Assembly: GCF_902148855.1 (NCBI RefSeq)
Contig: NC_043966.1
Coordinates: 29,258,647 to 29,322,646, forward strand
Direction: 5' to 3'
Source: Sphaeramia orbicularis
Lineage: Eukaryota; Chordata; Actinopteri; Kurtiformes; Apogonidae
DNA length: 64,000 nt
Shown here: positions 1-13,239 of the stretch, piece by piece
Layout: each line of letters opens with the position of its first letter
Position numbering within the stretch: the first letter of the stretch is position 1
Notes under the pieces: generated by a model
The model's database searches: none
Told to the model about the DNA's origin: nothing
Seen by the model: the letters and a program-made list of their open reading frames with translations, nothing else
Made by a program: the position numbers and the translations under genes

Positions 1-2693
1 TTTAGCTTTTTTGAAATGGAATTATGCATTTTAAAACATTTCCCTGTGGTCTATATAAACTGTAAATGTTATGCTTGGGTCTGAATTCTTCATTAATAAA
101 ACTCCACAGGTCCATCTTCAACCTTATTTCTGAGTAATGACACCAGAAAGGTTGTTTTAAGCACTGGCCCTTTAAATGCAAATGAGCCACCTCACGCTCC
201 GCCCCCTCCAGGTTGTTGATGTGCTTCTCTGTCCCGTTCAGCCACTTGTGTTCGTTAATACAACCAACAACTGAACATTTTATGTAACTGGCTCAAAGTT
301 TGGACATATTTTCAGTATGGACTACAACCGCTGCTGCTGATAAACTATTATGTCATACTCAGAGAAATGCTCGTTGGAAGTTTTGACCTTATATGTGCAA
401 ATGTCGTGACGAAACTAGTTATTGATAAAATAAATTAAGAGGGAATTAAAACAGGTTGTAGAAATCCACTCAATTTTTGCCAAAATGAATATAAAGATAG
501 CTTTGCAGCACCTGGAGGGTTCAAATTCAAACTTTTTGAACTATTAGGGTCCAAACACACAAATAAATGTAACAAAGACTAATAAAGTGGTTTAGCAAAA
601 TATGACCCCTTTAAATGCTACTCTGACTATCTTGTTCTTTGACATTCACTGTCACATTCTCACATTCACCTGCTTAAGAGGTACAGTGTCACATCAAACA
701 TGAATTTAAGAAGCAAACAGATCAGTAGTATTTGTAATATCACAAAAATTTTGGATTGTATGTCTGAAAATCTTTGCCAAAGACTGGGTTGTGACCCACA
801 TTTGGAATTGCAGAAGATGGGTTTATCTTGAACACAAAAAAAATTGTGATTCTTCAAAATTTTATGTTTCACATATTTAGAGCAATATTGAAAGAGATGA
901 GGAGATGTCATGGAGGAACACTGATTTATGCAAAAATTTGCAATTCCTATTATTTATAAATGAGGCCTGTTGTGAACTGGGTCACGATGGTTTACCATTA
1001 TTTAATAAAGAAAAACAAAATTGGGAAACACTCATCTGGGTTGAGGCTTTTTCAAGTGTAATGTGGAAACCTGAAGCCAATAACGCACAAAGATTGAAAG
1101 CGGACTTTTAGGGAGGTAGAAAGTATTTAGTGCTCAGCTGATAAACTCTGAACTTCAGAAATTAACAATATTTACATATTTACGTTCCAAATTTTTCCAC
1201 AGATGTCAGTGTACTGATTTCTTCCGATGGTTGTTGACCTTACTGTTAAAAAGTAAATATTAAACTCAGTTACTCAGTGAAGAGTGTTTTTACACAACCT
1301 GGCTAAAGAATCCCATATACAATATTTCATCGCATCGCCTTTAGCTTTGATTACAGAAAGCATTAGCTATGGGCACACAATATTTATGCAGTGTCACAAC
1401 AATTATTTCCACGTATACATGCATTAATTTTTCACCAGATATTGTATTGATGATAGAAGAGTCGGACCACTGTGTTAAATCCTCTACAGTACATCTTAAA
1501 CATTCTACATGTGGTTTGGATTCTCTGTGACCAATCCATGTGTGAAAATCATGTCTCATGCTCCTGAAACACTCTTCACTATTTGAGCCTGATGAATCCT
1601 GACATTGTCCAATACTTATGCTCCCTATCAAATTGGTGGTTGTTTAAGAAATCATATCAGCCAATTTATACATAAAATACCAATAGTTGTTTAGGTAAAT
1701 AAAAAAGACAGAGCCACAGATAGATATGCTGCTGTTGATGAGGCTAAAAACAAAAAAACATTCAAGTATTTTAGAGGAAATGGATTTGTTTCAGCTTGAT
1801 TTATCTTTTAATTCAGAGCCACATATTTGGCTGCTTTACATCACTGACCGTGGGAGTACACATTAACTGTTTGCGTTTTGCTCAAATGGAAATGAAATAT
1901 TTTCCTGAGGGTTGCTGTGTCGGTCAGCTAGTTGTGACACAGTGAGACTTTTATCTCCGAGAATGACTTAGCGAAGAGTTTGCTCTGCTCCGCCCACTTT
2001 GCTGAGAATGAGAAACCACTTAGAGGACAACAAGGGAATGAAGGGCTTTTGAAAGCATATTTGTGGCTCGCTCTGGGGTGTGTTTGTGTGAGAGAGGGAC
2101 AGTTAGGTTTTCAGTATGTACTCAACTATGTGTCGGTGCGTGGGTGTAAGGAGGGATCTCGTGTGGTGTGCCTATACCAATATAATCAGCTTTATTCATT
2201 TTCATTTTTGATTCCTGAGTCTAATTCTATAATGGCATTTGACAGCAAAAAGATTGTTTACTCAGTGCATTGGCTGAAAAACTCTCCTTGTACTGCTACT
2301 TTTTAAATTATATAAACCACACATCCCACATTACTTTCCCACTACAGGGTCTGGCAGAAAGCCTAGAAATAGATGATGCTGTTTTCTCTTCTCTCTATCT
2401 GAAACTTATTTACTTTTTTGTACTATTTGTCATTTTATTTGTTGATGATGCAGTGGTTTATGTGGAGTCTGCATTTCTGCTACCGTTGGCTGTTTTCTCT
2501 TCTGTTTTCTTACTGAGAACACACAGAACCTTCAAAAATCTGCCCAAACATACAGACATTATTATACTTATGTTAAAATCAAGCTATTCAGTGATTAACA
2601 TAGTGAGTGAGACAACTTTTGACTCCTAAATTTTTAATTTTAAAGACATTTCCTAAACTATTAAGTCCATCTTTGTCATGGTTCATATCATAC
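1..2693 (-). other. frmpd1 intron after the first coding exon
   Basis: This stretch is AT-rich and holds no exon that I can recognise on either strand. The longest open frames have no splice context or family resemblance. It is interpreted as part of the frmpd1 intron following the first coding exon. Confidence 0.5.
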
Positions 2694-2800
2694 CTGCTAA
2701 GTGACTCTCGGGTGCGTCGTATAATGGTTCCCACCACCTGCTGCACCCGGCTGGCCCTCCGAGCTGGAGACCTGCTCCTACATCGCTCCTTCTCCTCCAT
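2694..2800 (-). CDS. frmpd1: FERM and PDZ domain-containing protein 1, first coding exon only
   Basis: This exon encodes the first 35 residues and part of the 36th of a FRMPD1-like scaffold protein, which in vertebrates carries a PDZ and a FERM domain and binds LGN/GPSM2-type partners at the cell cortex. The sequence shows an ATG at 2800 and a basic stretch (ARRASRVQQVVGTIIRRTRE) that resembles the human N-terminus, where a HRIEQMVARWLRRSRD-like segment sits at the same place. The exon starts after a polypyrimidine tract and AG at 2805-2806, leaving four untranslated bases before the ATG, and ends at AG|GTATGA (GT at 2692-2693), phase 2. No PDZ-coding exon appears in 1-2693, so the rest of the gene must lie beyond the left edge. 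Synteny with tomm5, zbtb5 and grhpr (human 9p13.2) supports the call. The identification rests on a short stretch, so confidence is moderate. Confidence 0.7.
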
Positions 2801-3709
2801 TTATCTAAAAAAAAGACACGTCAGGATATGAGTTACAAACATAATTCCAAGAAGCAAAACACAAGCAGAAGGAAACGAAGACAGAGAAGAGATGAAAGGA
2901 TTTGTACAGACAAAAAAAGAACTCTGTCTTTTGGGTTTTTGCTCTGGCTAAATTTGCATGTCGACTGCTCTGTTTTCATGTGCAGAACGTGTAGCTGGCC
3001 TTGAATGTGATGAATAATCAGATACATGAAAAGACAAGAAAGAAAGGTTCAGAGAGAAAAAGAGGGGGTGGAGAGTCATCGCCATGCATAACAACAACAC
3101 ATGTCGCACACATTTGGCTAAATGACCCGATTCATGACAACAAACAAACCACAGACGGATAACTGAGTCATTGCACAATAATAGGATTCAAAAAGATATC
3201 AATGCAAATATGATATGATGTGCATGTTAACTATCTGTAACAAGAAGTCTGCAGATGTGCACTTTCTGCTTAGCCTGCTTTTTTAGGAGGAGTAGTGGAG
3301 AAATGATGAAGGATGGAGGGTTCAGTCAAACCCCAGAGAGGTAAAGCTGATCAGCACTGAATCCTGACCAAATCCTAAGACTTACAACTCCCTTCAGCTG
3401 GATTTTATCTGTGTCAGCCAATCAATATGCTGGCTATAGGTCTGTAGAGCTTTTGATAATTCCTTAACTTGCTTTATTATCTATTGATGGAGATATACTC
3501 TGCAGCGTGTTATACAGAAGTGATGCATTACAAAGGTTTGGGTTTAATTTGTGTAAGACTTAGAGATACACAGGACGGTCGCAGATAACCTGATTTAGAG
3601 GATATATTTTTCCTTTTTCAGATAAAGTTACTTCAGTCTTTTGATATACTTTGTCTCTGGTCTGTATTGGCCTGTTTGACCTCTTGAGAAAGACAGGGAA
3701 AGTTCTGTC

Positions 3710-3726
3710 GGGGGGGGGGGGGGGGG
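3710..3726. repeat. Run of 17 G in the frmpd1 5' intron
   Basis: A pure G homopolymer, which can form quadruplexes and is prone to length error in sequencing. Confidence 0.9.
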
Positions 3727-6700
3727 TAATAGTGACCCAGACCCTGATCAATGTGGCTAACGATGATGAATGTGCTCCTGAAAAATAATGATCCATTCCT
3801 TGGCCTCTGCCAGCCGCCAAGAGCTTAGTTTGATCAGCTCCCTGAAATATGAAGGCAACTTCTGCAAGCCAAGACTTGTGAAGCACAACAGTTTTCTGGC
3901 AATCTTCTGCCACTGTCTGTGGCCATTTAACAACATATCTTTGTCTAATTAATGAGGAGTGTTGGGTCATTACAGCACAATTACCTGAGTGAACTTAAAG
4001 TCTCAAGTTATGTGGAAGCAGCATACACTGCATTGGAATCAATAAAGGATGTTTAAGCAGCACTGCACCATTAACAAGCAAAAAAACGAGATTCGTTTGT
4101 CTTTTCCTTCTCAGTACCAGCTTAAACAACTGGATTCATCTGCTGAGTTTGAAATTCATTGCTGCTCTCCATTGAAGTGACCGCTGCTTGTACGCCAATG
4201 TTGACTAGCCCCACTCAGTAGTAGTAAGGCACAAAGTGTAGGTCTCTCCTGTAAGAGGATTAGAGGCCCTAGTTCTACACTGGTCAGGGTGTCACTTTAG
4301 CACCTTCCGCTGATCTGGATTGAGGCCGATTGACTTGGATGAGAAGGGATGAGTGAGGCTAGGTAGCTGACATCTGCACATGAGGAACTGAGTGTGATTG
4401 TTTACACACCCGTTCATCATTGAGACAAGCCGAAACTGACACGTTAATCAGCTTCATAGAGATCTTGAAATGTCTGCAGTTAATAGAGACTTCCTTCCAT
4501 TAACTGGTAGTGCTTTACTCTAATAAATGTGCATATAGGGTAGGAGCAGGAAGATGTGTATTTGTGTTTATTGCATGTGCTGCAATCAGCGCTGAGTCAA
4601 GTGATGAGTTTTTGCTGTCATTCTCTTTTTTCTCTTGTGTTTTTCCCCCTCACTCCCTCTCTTTCTTCCTTTCTCTCGCCCTCACTGTCCTTGCCGAGTC
4701 AGGTAGTCATATCCGATGACACACTCTGCAGGCAGCAGCAGCCAGCTATTTCTTTTTTTCATAAACATTCTCATCTCAGAGACTTGAGCAAGAGGTTTAC
4801 TGTCTTTTGACTTCAAAAACACAATTTTTTTCATATTACTAAAGCAAACTTTTAGATATTATAAGAAGAATTGTTCCTGAAATTGTCGAATTGTCGCTCA
4901 ATTAAAAGATATTTTACTTGAAGATAACGTGATAATTAAAAATAAGCTTCAGAAGCAGACAAATATTTTGTCCATGGACTAATCAAAGTCAAGCTTCAAA
5001 CTTCATATATAACCCTCATATTTGAAGAAAAGACCATGTCCCACATTTTCGCTGGATACTGTGAGTGTGACTCACCGTGATGTAGCTTGTCTCTTCAGGT
5101 CTCCAGAACACAAATACCCTCTCGCCCTCTGAGACATCAGCTCTGCAGCCCCTCCAGGATTGGCTGAAAAGAGGTGGAGGGGGGTCCTTGTGATCATCAG
5201 GGCCAATCCCAATCTGGTGTGGCCACCTGTGCAGAGCAGAGGAAGACAACTCGATTCATATCCACATGACAGGTTTATAATTAGATGTGAGGTGAGCCAG
5301 ATGATGGTGGAGTCTGATTAACTTGTATCAGCTGGATCTGCCTGGCATTTGAACCCTTTTCCTCAGCGTCAGAATGATACTCCAGTTGTTGATATTTTCA
5401 GAGTGAACACGCAAGTATGTCAAGCAAAGCAGATGTGAGTCCAAACCAGCTATGTGGTTGTGGTTTTCCAAGAGGCCCCTCCTCTGGTCCCCAAGGCTCC
5501 CTCTCTCTCTCTCTCTCTGACTCTCTCTCACCCACTCTCGCTCTTTCTACTCCTCCGCAGCCTCAAAACCACATGGTGATGTGGAGACGAGGCACTCCAT
5601 CTCCGTCTGGTTGTCTAAATTAAAATTTCATACCGTCCAGTTCAGTTAACAGTTCTTACTGGGCGCGCTCTAAAAGCAAAGAGGACAGCCTGTGTATCCT
5701 GATTTGGTGGAGAGGGAAGTGCTGAGAGCAGACGGAGATCTTGGCTTCTAATAAAAGAGGACGACTCTTTCATATGAACATCAGGGCAGATATGGCAGAA
5801 ACCTGAGCCAGGCTCTGGTTTGAGAGAAAAACACAAGGTTTGTTGTGAAAAGCCCAGTTGTTGAATCAGTGGTGACACAAAATAAACACTCTTGATCTTG
5901 TCTAAGGAAACCACCTCATTTTGCACTTGAATGTTGATTTGTGGGGTAAACTCTTACTCCCCGAGGCTTTCATCTACAAGAGGGAGCAGAAATCAAGGAT
6001 TTGATAGCCCCATCTGTGCAGCTCTTCCATCAGGCCCTGTGTCCCACACACAGAGCTCTTTCACAAGACTCATGTGTCCCATAGAAAAGCCAGAAGAACA
6101 CCTAGACCCACACAGACTGCAGGCCTCATGAATAATACATAGGGCTAATGCAGCTAGCTCAGCCTCTGAACGCCTCCTTCTGCCACTCTGCCAACACGGG
6201 CAACAAGAAGAGCAGAGCACAGGAGACGGAGACACGGGAAAGACGTATGGGGGGTTGCAGGGGCGAGAAGGGAAAAAGGAGGGGGCTCTGAGGGGCTGGG
6301 AAAAGGGGAAGGGACACAGAAGAAAGAACTGGTCAAGGCAAAGAATGGAGAGAAAGGACAGGATATTGAAGGGGGTGCAGAAAGGGGACGAAAGGGAGAG
6401 AATTTTAAAGAGGGTGAAGAGGGCAGCAGCCAAGAAATGAGTGAGTAAAGCTGTAGCAGACGAAAAGAAAGGACAAAAGTATCTACAGTGAAATGTGAAG
6501 GAGTCTGTTTACTGAGAAGGGAGAAAAAAGCTGATCAATGCAGCATTTCTCCTCCAACGAGAGCGAACGGAGCCAGGTGGCAGACATCGATGCATGGTCA
6601 GCTTTTAAATAAAAAAAATGTAACAAAAGAAAATAGCATAACATTTCTCAAGCTGTTTTAGTTTTACTCTTCTTCACTTCTGGAGTTTTCTAAATGAAGA

Positions 6701-9700
6701 GAATGGTCCCTCTTTTAAATGATGACAGCATTTCATTTGATCTCTGACTCAAATCAAAGACAGTAAAGCCTCTGTATCTGCAAGCTGGTGATGAGTCTGC
6801 TCCTAATCTGGTTCTGAATCAATACAAATCGTGAATCCTGTCCACCAGTGTCGTGTCCTTAAGTCCCCAAGCTGCCAGCACAGCTCATCACTGATCCTTA
6901 CAGCCTGTCCGGATCTTTTACTCCTCCTTTCACCTTATCTTCCCCTTCTATTGTCGCTGCATAAGGAGGATATTTGTGGAAATGTGTTGTTCTAATGACG
7001 TCTGTTTCAATTCTTCTGTCTCACTGTCTGTATCTCATTTCACTGAGACAAATATCCTTCTCTCTGCCCTTTTTCCCACACAATGTGTCTGACAAAAGAG
7101 TCAGTTATTCAGTTATGAGCACACATGCAGCTCATATAAGTGCTCCACACTGCTCTTACTCTTGTCTCAGGGGTGGAGAGGTGGCACCCGTGATTTGGCA
7201 GAGGTTGTTGTTTTTGTGCAGCCAGCTGGATGGAAGACAGCTCTAAACCCAATTAGCACTGCTGGGCCAGACCGGGCCATGGCAGGTCAGACCGACATGG
7301 ACTGGGCCGAGTGGACACAAAACACAGGGTGTGGAACAAAATGTACAGCGACTCAACACAATCCGTTCTAGTTGATACAAAAAAAGTAATTAACTTAAAA
7401 TGTTGTCGCTAAGCCGTCCATATTCTAGCATCAAGACTGGACTGGTGTACTGCAACTTACAAACACAAGAATACACAACACCCATACACAAACGAAACAA
7501 AATTCAAGAGCTTCATGTGATTCACAAGTACAAGAAGCATTACTCACTTACTGGACAACGGCTTTTATTTAGAAAGGACCAGTTGGATGGTATTGATGTC
7601 TTGTTCTCCATCTGTCCCACAACACACTCACAGAGAAACACACACTCTCCCCCCTCCAGCCGAGTACGACACACCGGATACAGCTGCACCACATGAGGCG
7701 CAGCAGAGCAGCAGCAGGGGTTGGTTCAGCGACTCCACAATTCATTTTGGCTCACAGTTATTGCCAACAAAGTTGGACAGAGACCACAGCCCAGATTCAG
7801 TCCAAGACCTCACTTGGCAGAAGATACTATATGTACGAATATCTGGATGATTTGAGGTGTGCTGTTTTGAGTTTGTGTGAGGCAGCTGGACTGGTCTATA
7901 TTACAATGCAATGTTGTAAAAGTGAGGAATGGCAAGTAAAGTGGACAATAAAAACTCAGAAAAGGGACTTATTGCTGTGACCAGTAGTTTCTTGCACTAC
8001 ACTACATTTTTGATCAGAAGCTAAGATGATATAAACCTCTGCCATATTGTAACTGCTCTAAACATAAACTGTTTACTGCCTGCTTAAGTACCTACTATTA
8101 GATTCAGAAATGTCTTAGAGATACTCTGTCACACAATAAAACCATTCACAAAATATAGTTTGGGTCAAGTGACTGATATCTTCCTGTGTTTGGTGTAGCT
8201 TGTTGGAAACTATTATTTCAATTGTTGATCAATCAGTTGATCCTTTCTTTGAGTAAGTGTTTAGTTAATAAAAAAAGTCAGAAAGTGTCTTCCAAAGCCT
8301 AAGATGACATCCTCAAAGGTTTTAATTTGATCCACAACACTTAGATATTCATTTAACTGCCATAGAAGTGTATAGAAACTAGAAAATATTCACATTTAAG
8401 AAAATGGAATTACTGATAATCAGAACGAACACTGATCAACCATTTAATCATTGCAGCACTACTCTACTACTAAGTGATGACTATGGAGGTCACTAAAAAA
8501 GGGTAATATGTTTGTGCTATTGTTAGTTTGCATTATCATATTTTCATCTTCCAACACAACATTATCCTGTTAACATTAGCCAAACTAACTGAAAATTATT
8601 TGTCCACCAACTAAACAGAACAACAGAATAATACACTGACGCAGCAGCAAATATGTGGCTTGTTTAGTTTTTACTTGTGGCTGTAACTTGTATTTGGCTG
8701 TTTGTTTCTCTTTTACCTGCGTCCCAGACATAATTACATCTCCCCTTCTTCATGCAGCCTGTCAGCTCATTCCATTAGTATTATGAAGACAGGACTCACT
8801 GTGTGCTGCTCATTTCATTTCCCCTTTCATCAGCGACCTGGCGAGGCAAGTTCCCCAGTGCACTATTAAATAATGGGTCTTTTGAAGATTAATAGCGAGC
8901 TTCATTGTGTTACTGATCTCTATCAATGGTTCTGATGGTTCCGGAGTGAGACAGAGGAACACCTTGATGTCTGAAGACAGCCTTTGGATGTTAGTGGATG
9001 ATAGATGCTGGGAGTCTGGAAAACTGTCTGTCTCACTTCTTCTGTTGCTGTCTGAGTCAATTTCTCTCAATTGAGTGATACTTCAAAAACTACACAATGG
9101 ATGTCTTATCTTTAAGTAAAATGTAATATTAAAGAAGCAAGTAAGCCAGCAGCTACAATAGACCTCTGGGCTCTGGAGTAATACTTACATGCAGCTACAG
9201 AAGGAGTTTAATATTTCATATGACTTTAAAGAATAGAAAAGGAGAGAACCTGGTTATTCAGAGCTGATGCCATTTACTGAGGCTTTTGCTTTTTGGATTA
9301 TGCATTTCATTTTCTTAATGTTTTGCTATACATTCATAAATAGACTTGTCCTACATTTTGCCACCACTGCCAGTCAGCTATGCCATCACCATGGAGCTGT
9401 CATGTCAATGAAGTCACATCTGCTTTTGCCTCAGCAGGAGAGGAATACTGTCACAGTTTAAGGACAGATGCACATTTACAGCCCAAACATGTATAATTTA
9501 CTTCAAGCACTAGTGGTTGTATATTTGAGAAAAATGAACAGTTTCCAAATGTGTGAGTTTTAAATAAAATGTATTTAGATTATCTCTGCAGAAAATGACA
9601 AGTGGTCAAAATAACTAAAATACTGCATTTGCAGAGTTCATATACTCAAGAAACCTATATTCATTATTTACACACACAACACAAAATTAAGGTTTTAACT

Positions 9701-9847
9701 TAAGAGGAGTTCAGAAATATTTGTAATAGTTAAATTACCCTGACTTTCCGACACCTTTCTTTATGCTAATTCACATTGTTGTGGGTGTTTTAAGCCACTC
9801 CTGATGTAAAAATGCAAATGTACTCTCCTGTGTTTGATAGTTTATGA

Positions 9848-10423
9848 CAGTGTTTTTCAACCTTGGGGTCGGGACCCCACATGGGGTCACCTGGAATTCA
9901 AATGGGGTCACCTGAAATTTCTAGTAATTGATAGAAAAAAAAAATCACTTATAAAAAATATATGTTGAGTTGAGAGAGACAATCCCAATCCATAACAAAC
10001 TGTGAAGCTGAAACTGAAGCATTGTGGTACCGTTTATCTTTCAAATGTTCATTGTGGTCAGTTTCAGATGCTGCAGCTCTTTCATAATTCATAGTTTGAG
10101 TTATTGTTTGTTCAGTATTAATTGTCAGCCTTGTAAATCCAAGCTGGACTGACTGTACATATCCTGACCAAGGAAAATCAAATTCTCACTTTGTCCAGTA
10201 ATCTACACCTGGCTTTTCTGCCTCTGTCCATAATAATATACATTATATAGACTAAAATTAACGTTTATTTGCAACATAGTAGAGCAAACTATTACATGAT
10301 CAAAAACAAATGAATTTTAGCAAAAAAAAAAAAAAAAAAAGTCTCAGTTTTGAACGTCTGGGGTTGCCAGAAATTTGTGATGTTAAAATGGGGTCATGAG
10401 CCAAAAAAGGTTGGAAACCACTG
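9848..10423. mobile_element. hAT-type non-autonomous DNA transposon (MITE) with 8-bp target duplication
   Basis: The element begins CAGTGTTTTTCAACCTT and ends with the imperfect inverse AAGGTTGGAAACCACTG. It is flanked on both sides by the same 8 bases, GTTTATGA (9840-9847 and 10424-10431). An 8-bp duplication with CAG...CTG ends is the hallmark of the hAT superfamily. Just inside the termini are GGGGTC-rich repeats. The 576-bp body has no transposase frame, so it must have been moved in trans. Intact target duplications suggest a fairly recent insertion. Confidence 0.85.
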
Positions 10424-12091
10424 GTTTATGACCATCCATCTTCTTCAGATTCCAGAGGGATTAACAGTGTTCAGGTGTGGAAATGTGTTTCCTAGTGCTG
10501 TATATTAAGATTTATTCTGTCAATCATCATTCATCTATGCATTCATTCATCCAGCCACTGCCATAACCATACAATGCAACCCATGACCCTTGAATTAAAT
10601 GAATTCCTGTATTGAGAAAGCACAATACTGATCAATTAATAGCTTCCAAGAACCGTTTTGTGCACAATAGAAATCTATCCATGAACAGCTTCAATAATGG
10701 ATTGATCTTAGGATCAGATGGTCAGAGCATCAAGGCTGAAGAGGCCAGCACCAGCCCAGCAACCCACCGAGCCCTGGAGGCATGAAGCTAAGACTACAGA
10801 GAGAGAGCAAGGGATGGCTGGATGGTTATGGTAAGTGGGACAGTGGAGCAGTCAGTGGGGCAGATCCAGGCTAATGCAGCCAGGCATCAAGTCTTTCCTG
10901 ATGTGCAAGTTCTGCCCGTCCTGTTTCTCCTCTGGCAGAATGACCTCGGAGCAGCTACTCCCATCACATGCTGTTGCATACATCCCTGAGTCATAGCACA
11001 TTGCCCGCAGCACTGGCAAGTGTAAAGACACACACTAAGTGCACAGAGGAGAAAAAGGAAAACATTGAGCATCCTCTGCCATATGTCATGTATAGGCTAC
11101 ACACCCAAGGACCACATCTCCATCCAATATGTCTGGGTCTGCTTAGGTGAGATTGCAACAGGAGCGTGTTGCTTCAAACAGAATGCTCAATTATTAACTT
11201 AAATGACAAATTTACGCACAAAGGATGCTGTATATCACACAGGGTCCAAATGTAAACGCAATCAGCAGTCATATCAAATCATGTCATGCATTAAATGAAG
11301 GCCCCAGAACAGCAAAACGCATTGTTCCGGTCTAGTTGTGTTGCGCTTGTCATGCCCGGCACGGAACGGGAGAGCGCAGAGGAGAGGCTGCTTCTGGCCG
11401 AAGGATACGAGCAAAGGGAAAAAAATGAGTGAGAGAGACCGTCCAGGGTGTCTGCACATCGCATACGCCCATTCATAATGTGCGTGTTTTACTACCCAGA
11501 CTCCTGGCATCCCCCGGATCTGTCAGGATTTAGCCGGTGACGGTGATTTCACTGCGCAGACGGCAGCATGGGTTTCCACTATCACTGCATAAGTCATGTG
11601 TTATTATTATTTTGTTTTATAAGCATAACACAAAACAGACCTGAATTGAATCTGTAATCTTTATAGGATTTGTTGTTTTGCGTAATGATCTGAATTTAGG
11701 TTTACAATAACAATATCGAGCACGCATAAATGCGTAATAAATGCCATTACTAATAATCAATATCCCCATTACAGTCGTCAAACACTAACTTTAATCACCA
11801 GCAGCAGCCATGCCAGTTAAAGCAGTAGGCTAAACAAAGAAAAAAAAAGGTCAGTCTTTTGTTGCTTCCTTTATTATCTTAATCGGATTTAAATCTCTCC
11901 ACCGCCTCCCTCAAATAGGGACACGGGTGTAGCCTGCAGGCTTTGAGAAAAGGTCCATGAGTACAACATTATTCATTTCGTTTCTAAATATCGGATCAGA
12001 TGGCTGGAAATGATGCAAGGTGCAGGCTCCTCCGTCCAGTCGGGCGCTCCTTCATCAGACAATAACACCAGAAAATACGGACAAAACTCAC

Positions 12092-12230
12092 CTCGTGGTT
12101 TAAAGAGGAGACAGACGGACCGGGAGTCTGGGACAGGTATCCCCAAAAAAGCGGTGATGCGGAGAATCTGAGAGGAAATGTTGTGTTTCTCCCCCAAAAA
12201 ATATCCACCGTGTCCTCCCGGGCCGGATGG
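12092..12230 (-). other. frmpd1: Probable non-coding first exon and promoter region of frmpd1
   Basis: The minus strand has a strong donor, ACGAG|GTGAGT, with GT at 12090-12091, in a GC-richer patch upstream of the frmpd1 coding exon. The coding exon begins with an acceptor and only four untranslated bases, so at least one upstream leader exon is required, and this is the best candidate. The upstream boundary is not visible and 12230 is only an estimate. The frame at 11996-12208 is probably incidental. Confidence 0.4.
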
Positions 12231-13003
12231 TGATGATGTGGTGTGTGGGGGGTTTGGCTATGTGCTGGATGCTGTCATCGTACTGGGACTGCTCTCTGCT
12301 AATCCTCGGCCCTGAGCTCAGAAATAACCCACCCCCTCCCTCTGTTCGTCTCCCTCTCTCCTCCCTGCCTCCTCTGCTGTCTGCCCTGAGGACCCCCTCC
12401 CCTCCTCTGCAAGGTCAGTATGGTTACACTAAATACACTGGAATAATAAGAAAATAAATAGGGCTGTAAGAAAATGCACAAGAGGGAGGTTTTTAAATTT
12501 CATAAATAATGATCAAATACAGAATGTTATGGTATCCCCAAACATCTGGTGTTGATACAGTAAAATAAAATATTAAAAAACAAAGAAAACACCACTTATT
12601 TTACAGAAATATGTCTTAATTTAAAAACAAAAAAACAAAAAACAAAAACATAAATAAATGCATACACTTCCTCCCACAGTTTATTATGAAAGTATAGGCT
12701 TACTAATAATGCAATTTAAGACCAACAAAAAACTTAATTAATTAAATGAACCAAGCAACCCCAAAATAGGCAAAACAATATTTTTTGTAAATATTAATCG
12801 TGATTTACATTTTAAAGGATTATAAATGTGTTTGGTTTACAAATGCAGTATATACAAGGTTATATCTATATACATGAACCCTTTAAAATTGTAAATAATC
12901 ATTTGGGTTTTACTTACAGTAATAGTGATACCATTTATATACAAGTTAATGTAAAACTAAAAAAGGACAAATGACACATTGTGGTTGGTGCATATCAGCA
13001 ACC

Positions 13004-13036
<33 letters not shown>

Positions 13037-13079
13037 GTTTAATGTAAATAAACCGTGGTGCGTGCCATGTGTTTAATAA
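12231..13079. other. Intergenic interval between frmpd1 and tomm5
   Basis: The left part (12231-12420) is C-rich and pyrimidine-rich and may belong to the frmpd1 promoter. The rest is very AT-rich and ends with a run of 30 T at 13005-13034. I see no gene here. The two genes are divergently arranged across this gap. Confidence 0.5.
13005..13034. repeat. Run of 30 T upstream of tomm5
   Basis: A pure T homopolymer ending about 205 bases before the tomm5 ATG. It may be the tail of a minus-strand retroposed copy or simply a nucleosome-poor tract at the promoter. Confidence 0.9.
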
Positions 13080-13239
13080 ATTTATCGCATTGCTCCTAGA
13101 AAGTTTGTCCCTCGTCATTCGCCGTACAATCGTCATTTCCGTCATTTCGTCACTTCCGGTAAAGATTATTCCACCCATGCTCCCGAAACGGTGAGATATT
13201 TAACAGCCTCACTGGAAATAAGACCAAACCACAGACAAA
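13080..13239 (+). promoter_or_regulatory. tomm5: tomm5 promoter and 5' leader
   Basis: The stretch just upstream of the tomm5 start has repeated CGTCATT/CGTCACTT motifs and an ETS-type box CACTTCCGGT at 13151-13160. Such boxes are typical of TATA-less promoters of nuclear genes for mitochondrial proteins. The exact start site is not visible. Confidence 0.5.

Larger units (their letters stand above)
2805..12091 (-). other. Large 5' intron of frmpd1
   Basis: About 9.3 kb separates the first coding exon from the probable non-coding first exon. I see no coding exons here. It contains a run of 17 G at 3710-3726, a CT-rich tract around 5500-5519, a purine-rich tract around 6240-6440 and one hAT-type miniature element (9848-10423). 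Open frames in this interval (for example 3560-3970 and 5993-6433 on the minus strand) come from simple-sequence tracts and lack splice-site support. Conserved enhancers may lie here but cannot be judged from one sequence. Confidence 0.5.

Noticed and set aside
3560-3970. A 136-codon minus-strand open frame
   Set aside because: It runs through a G homopolymer that codes a proline run, lacks splice sites and resembles no family.
5993-6440. Overlapping frames rich in Ser/Phe/Pro or Lys/Arg/Glu
   Set aside because: They reflect a purine-rich tract read in several frames, not a gene.
7400-7980. Several overlapping plus-strand frames
   Set aside because: No splice-site pattern or family resemblance is visible, and the region lies in the frmpd1 5' intron.
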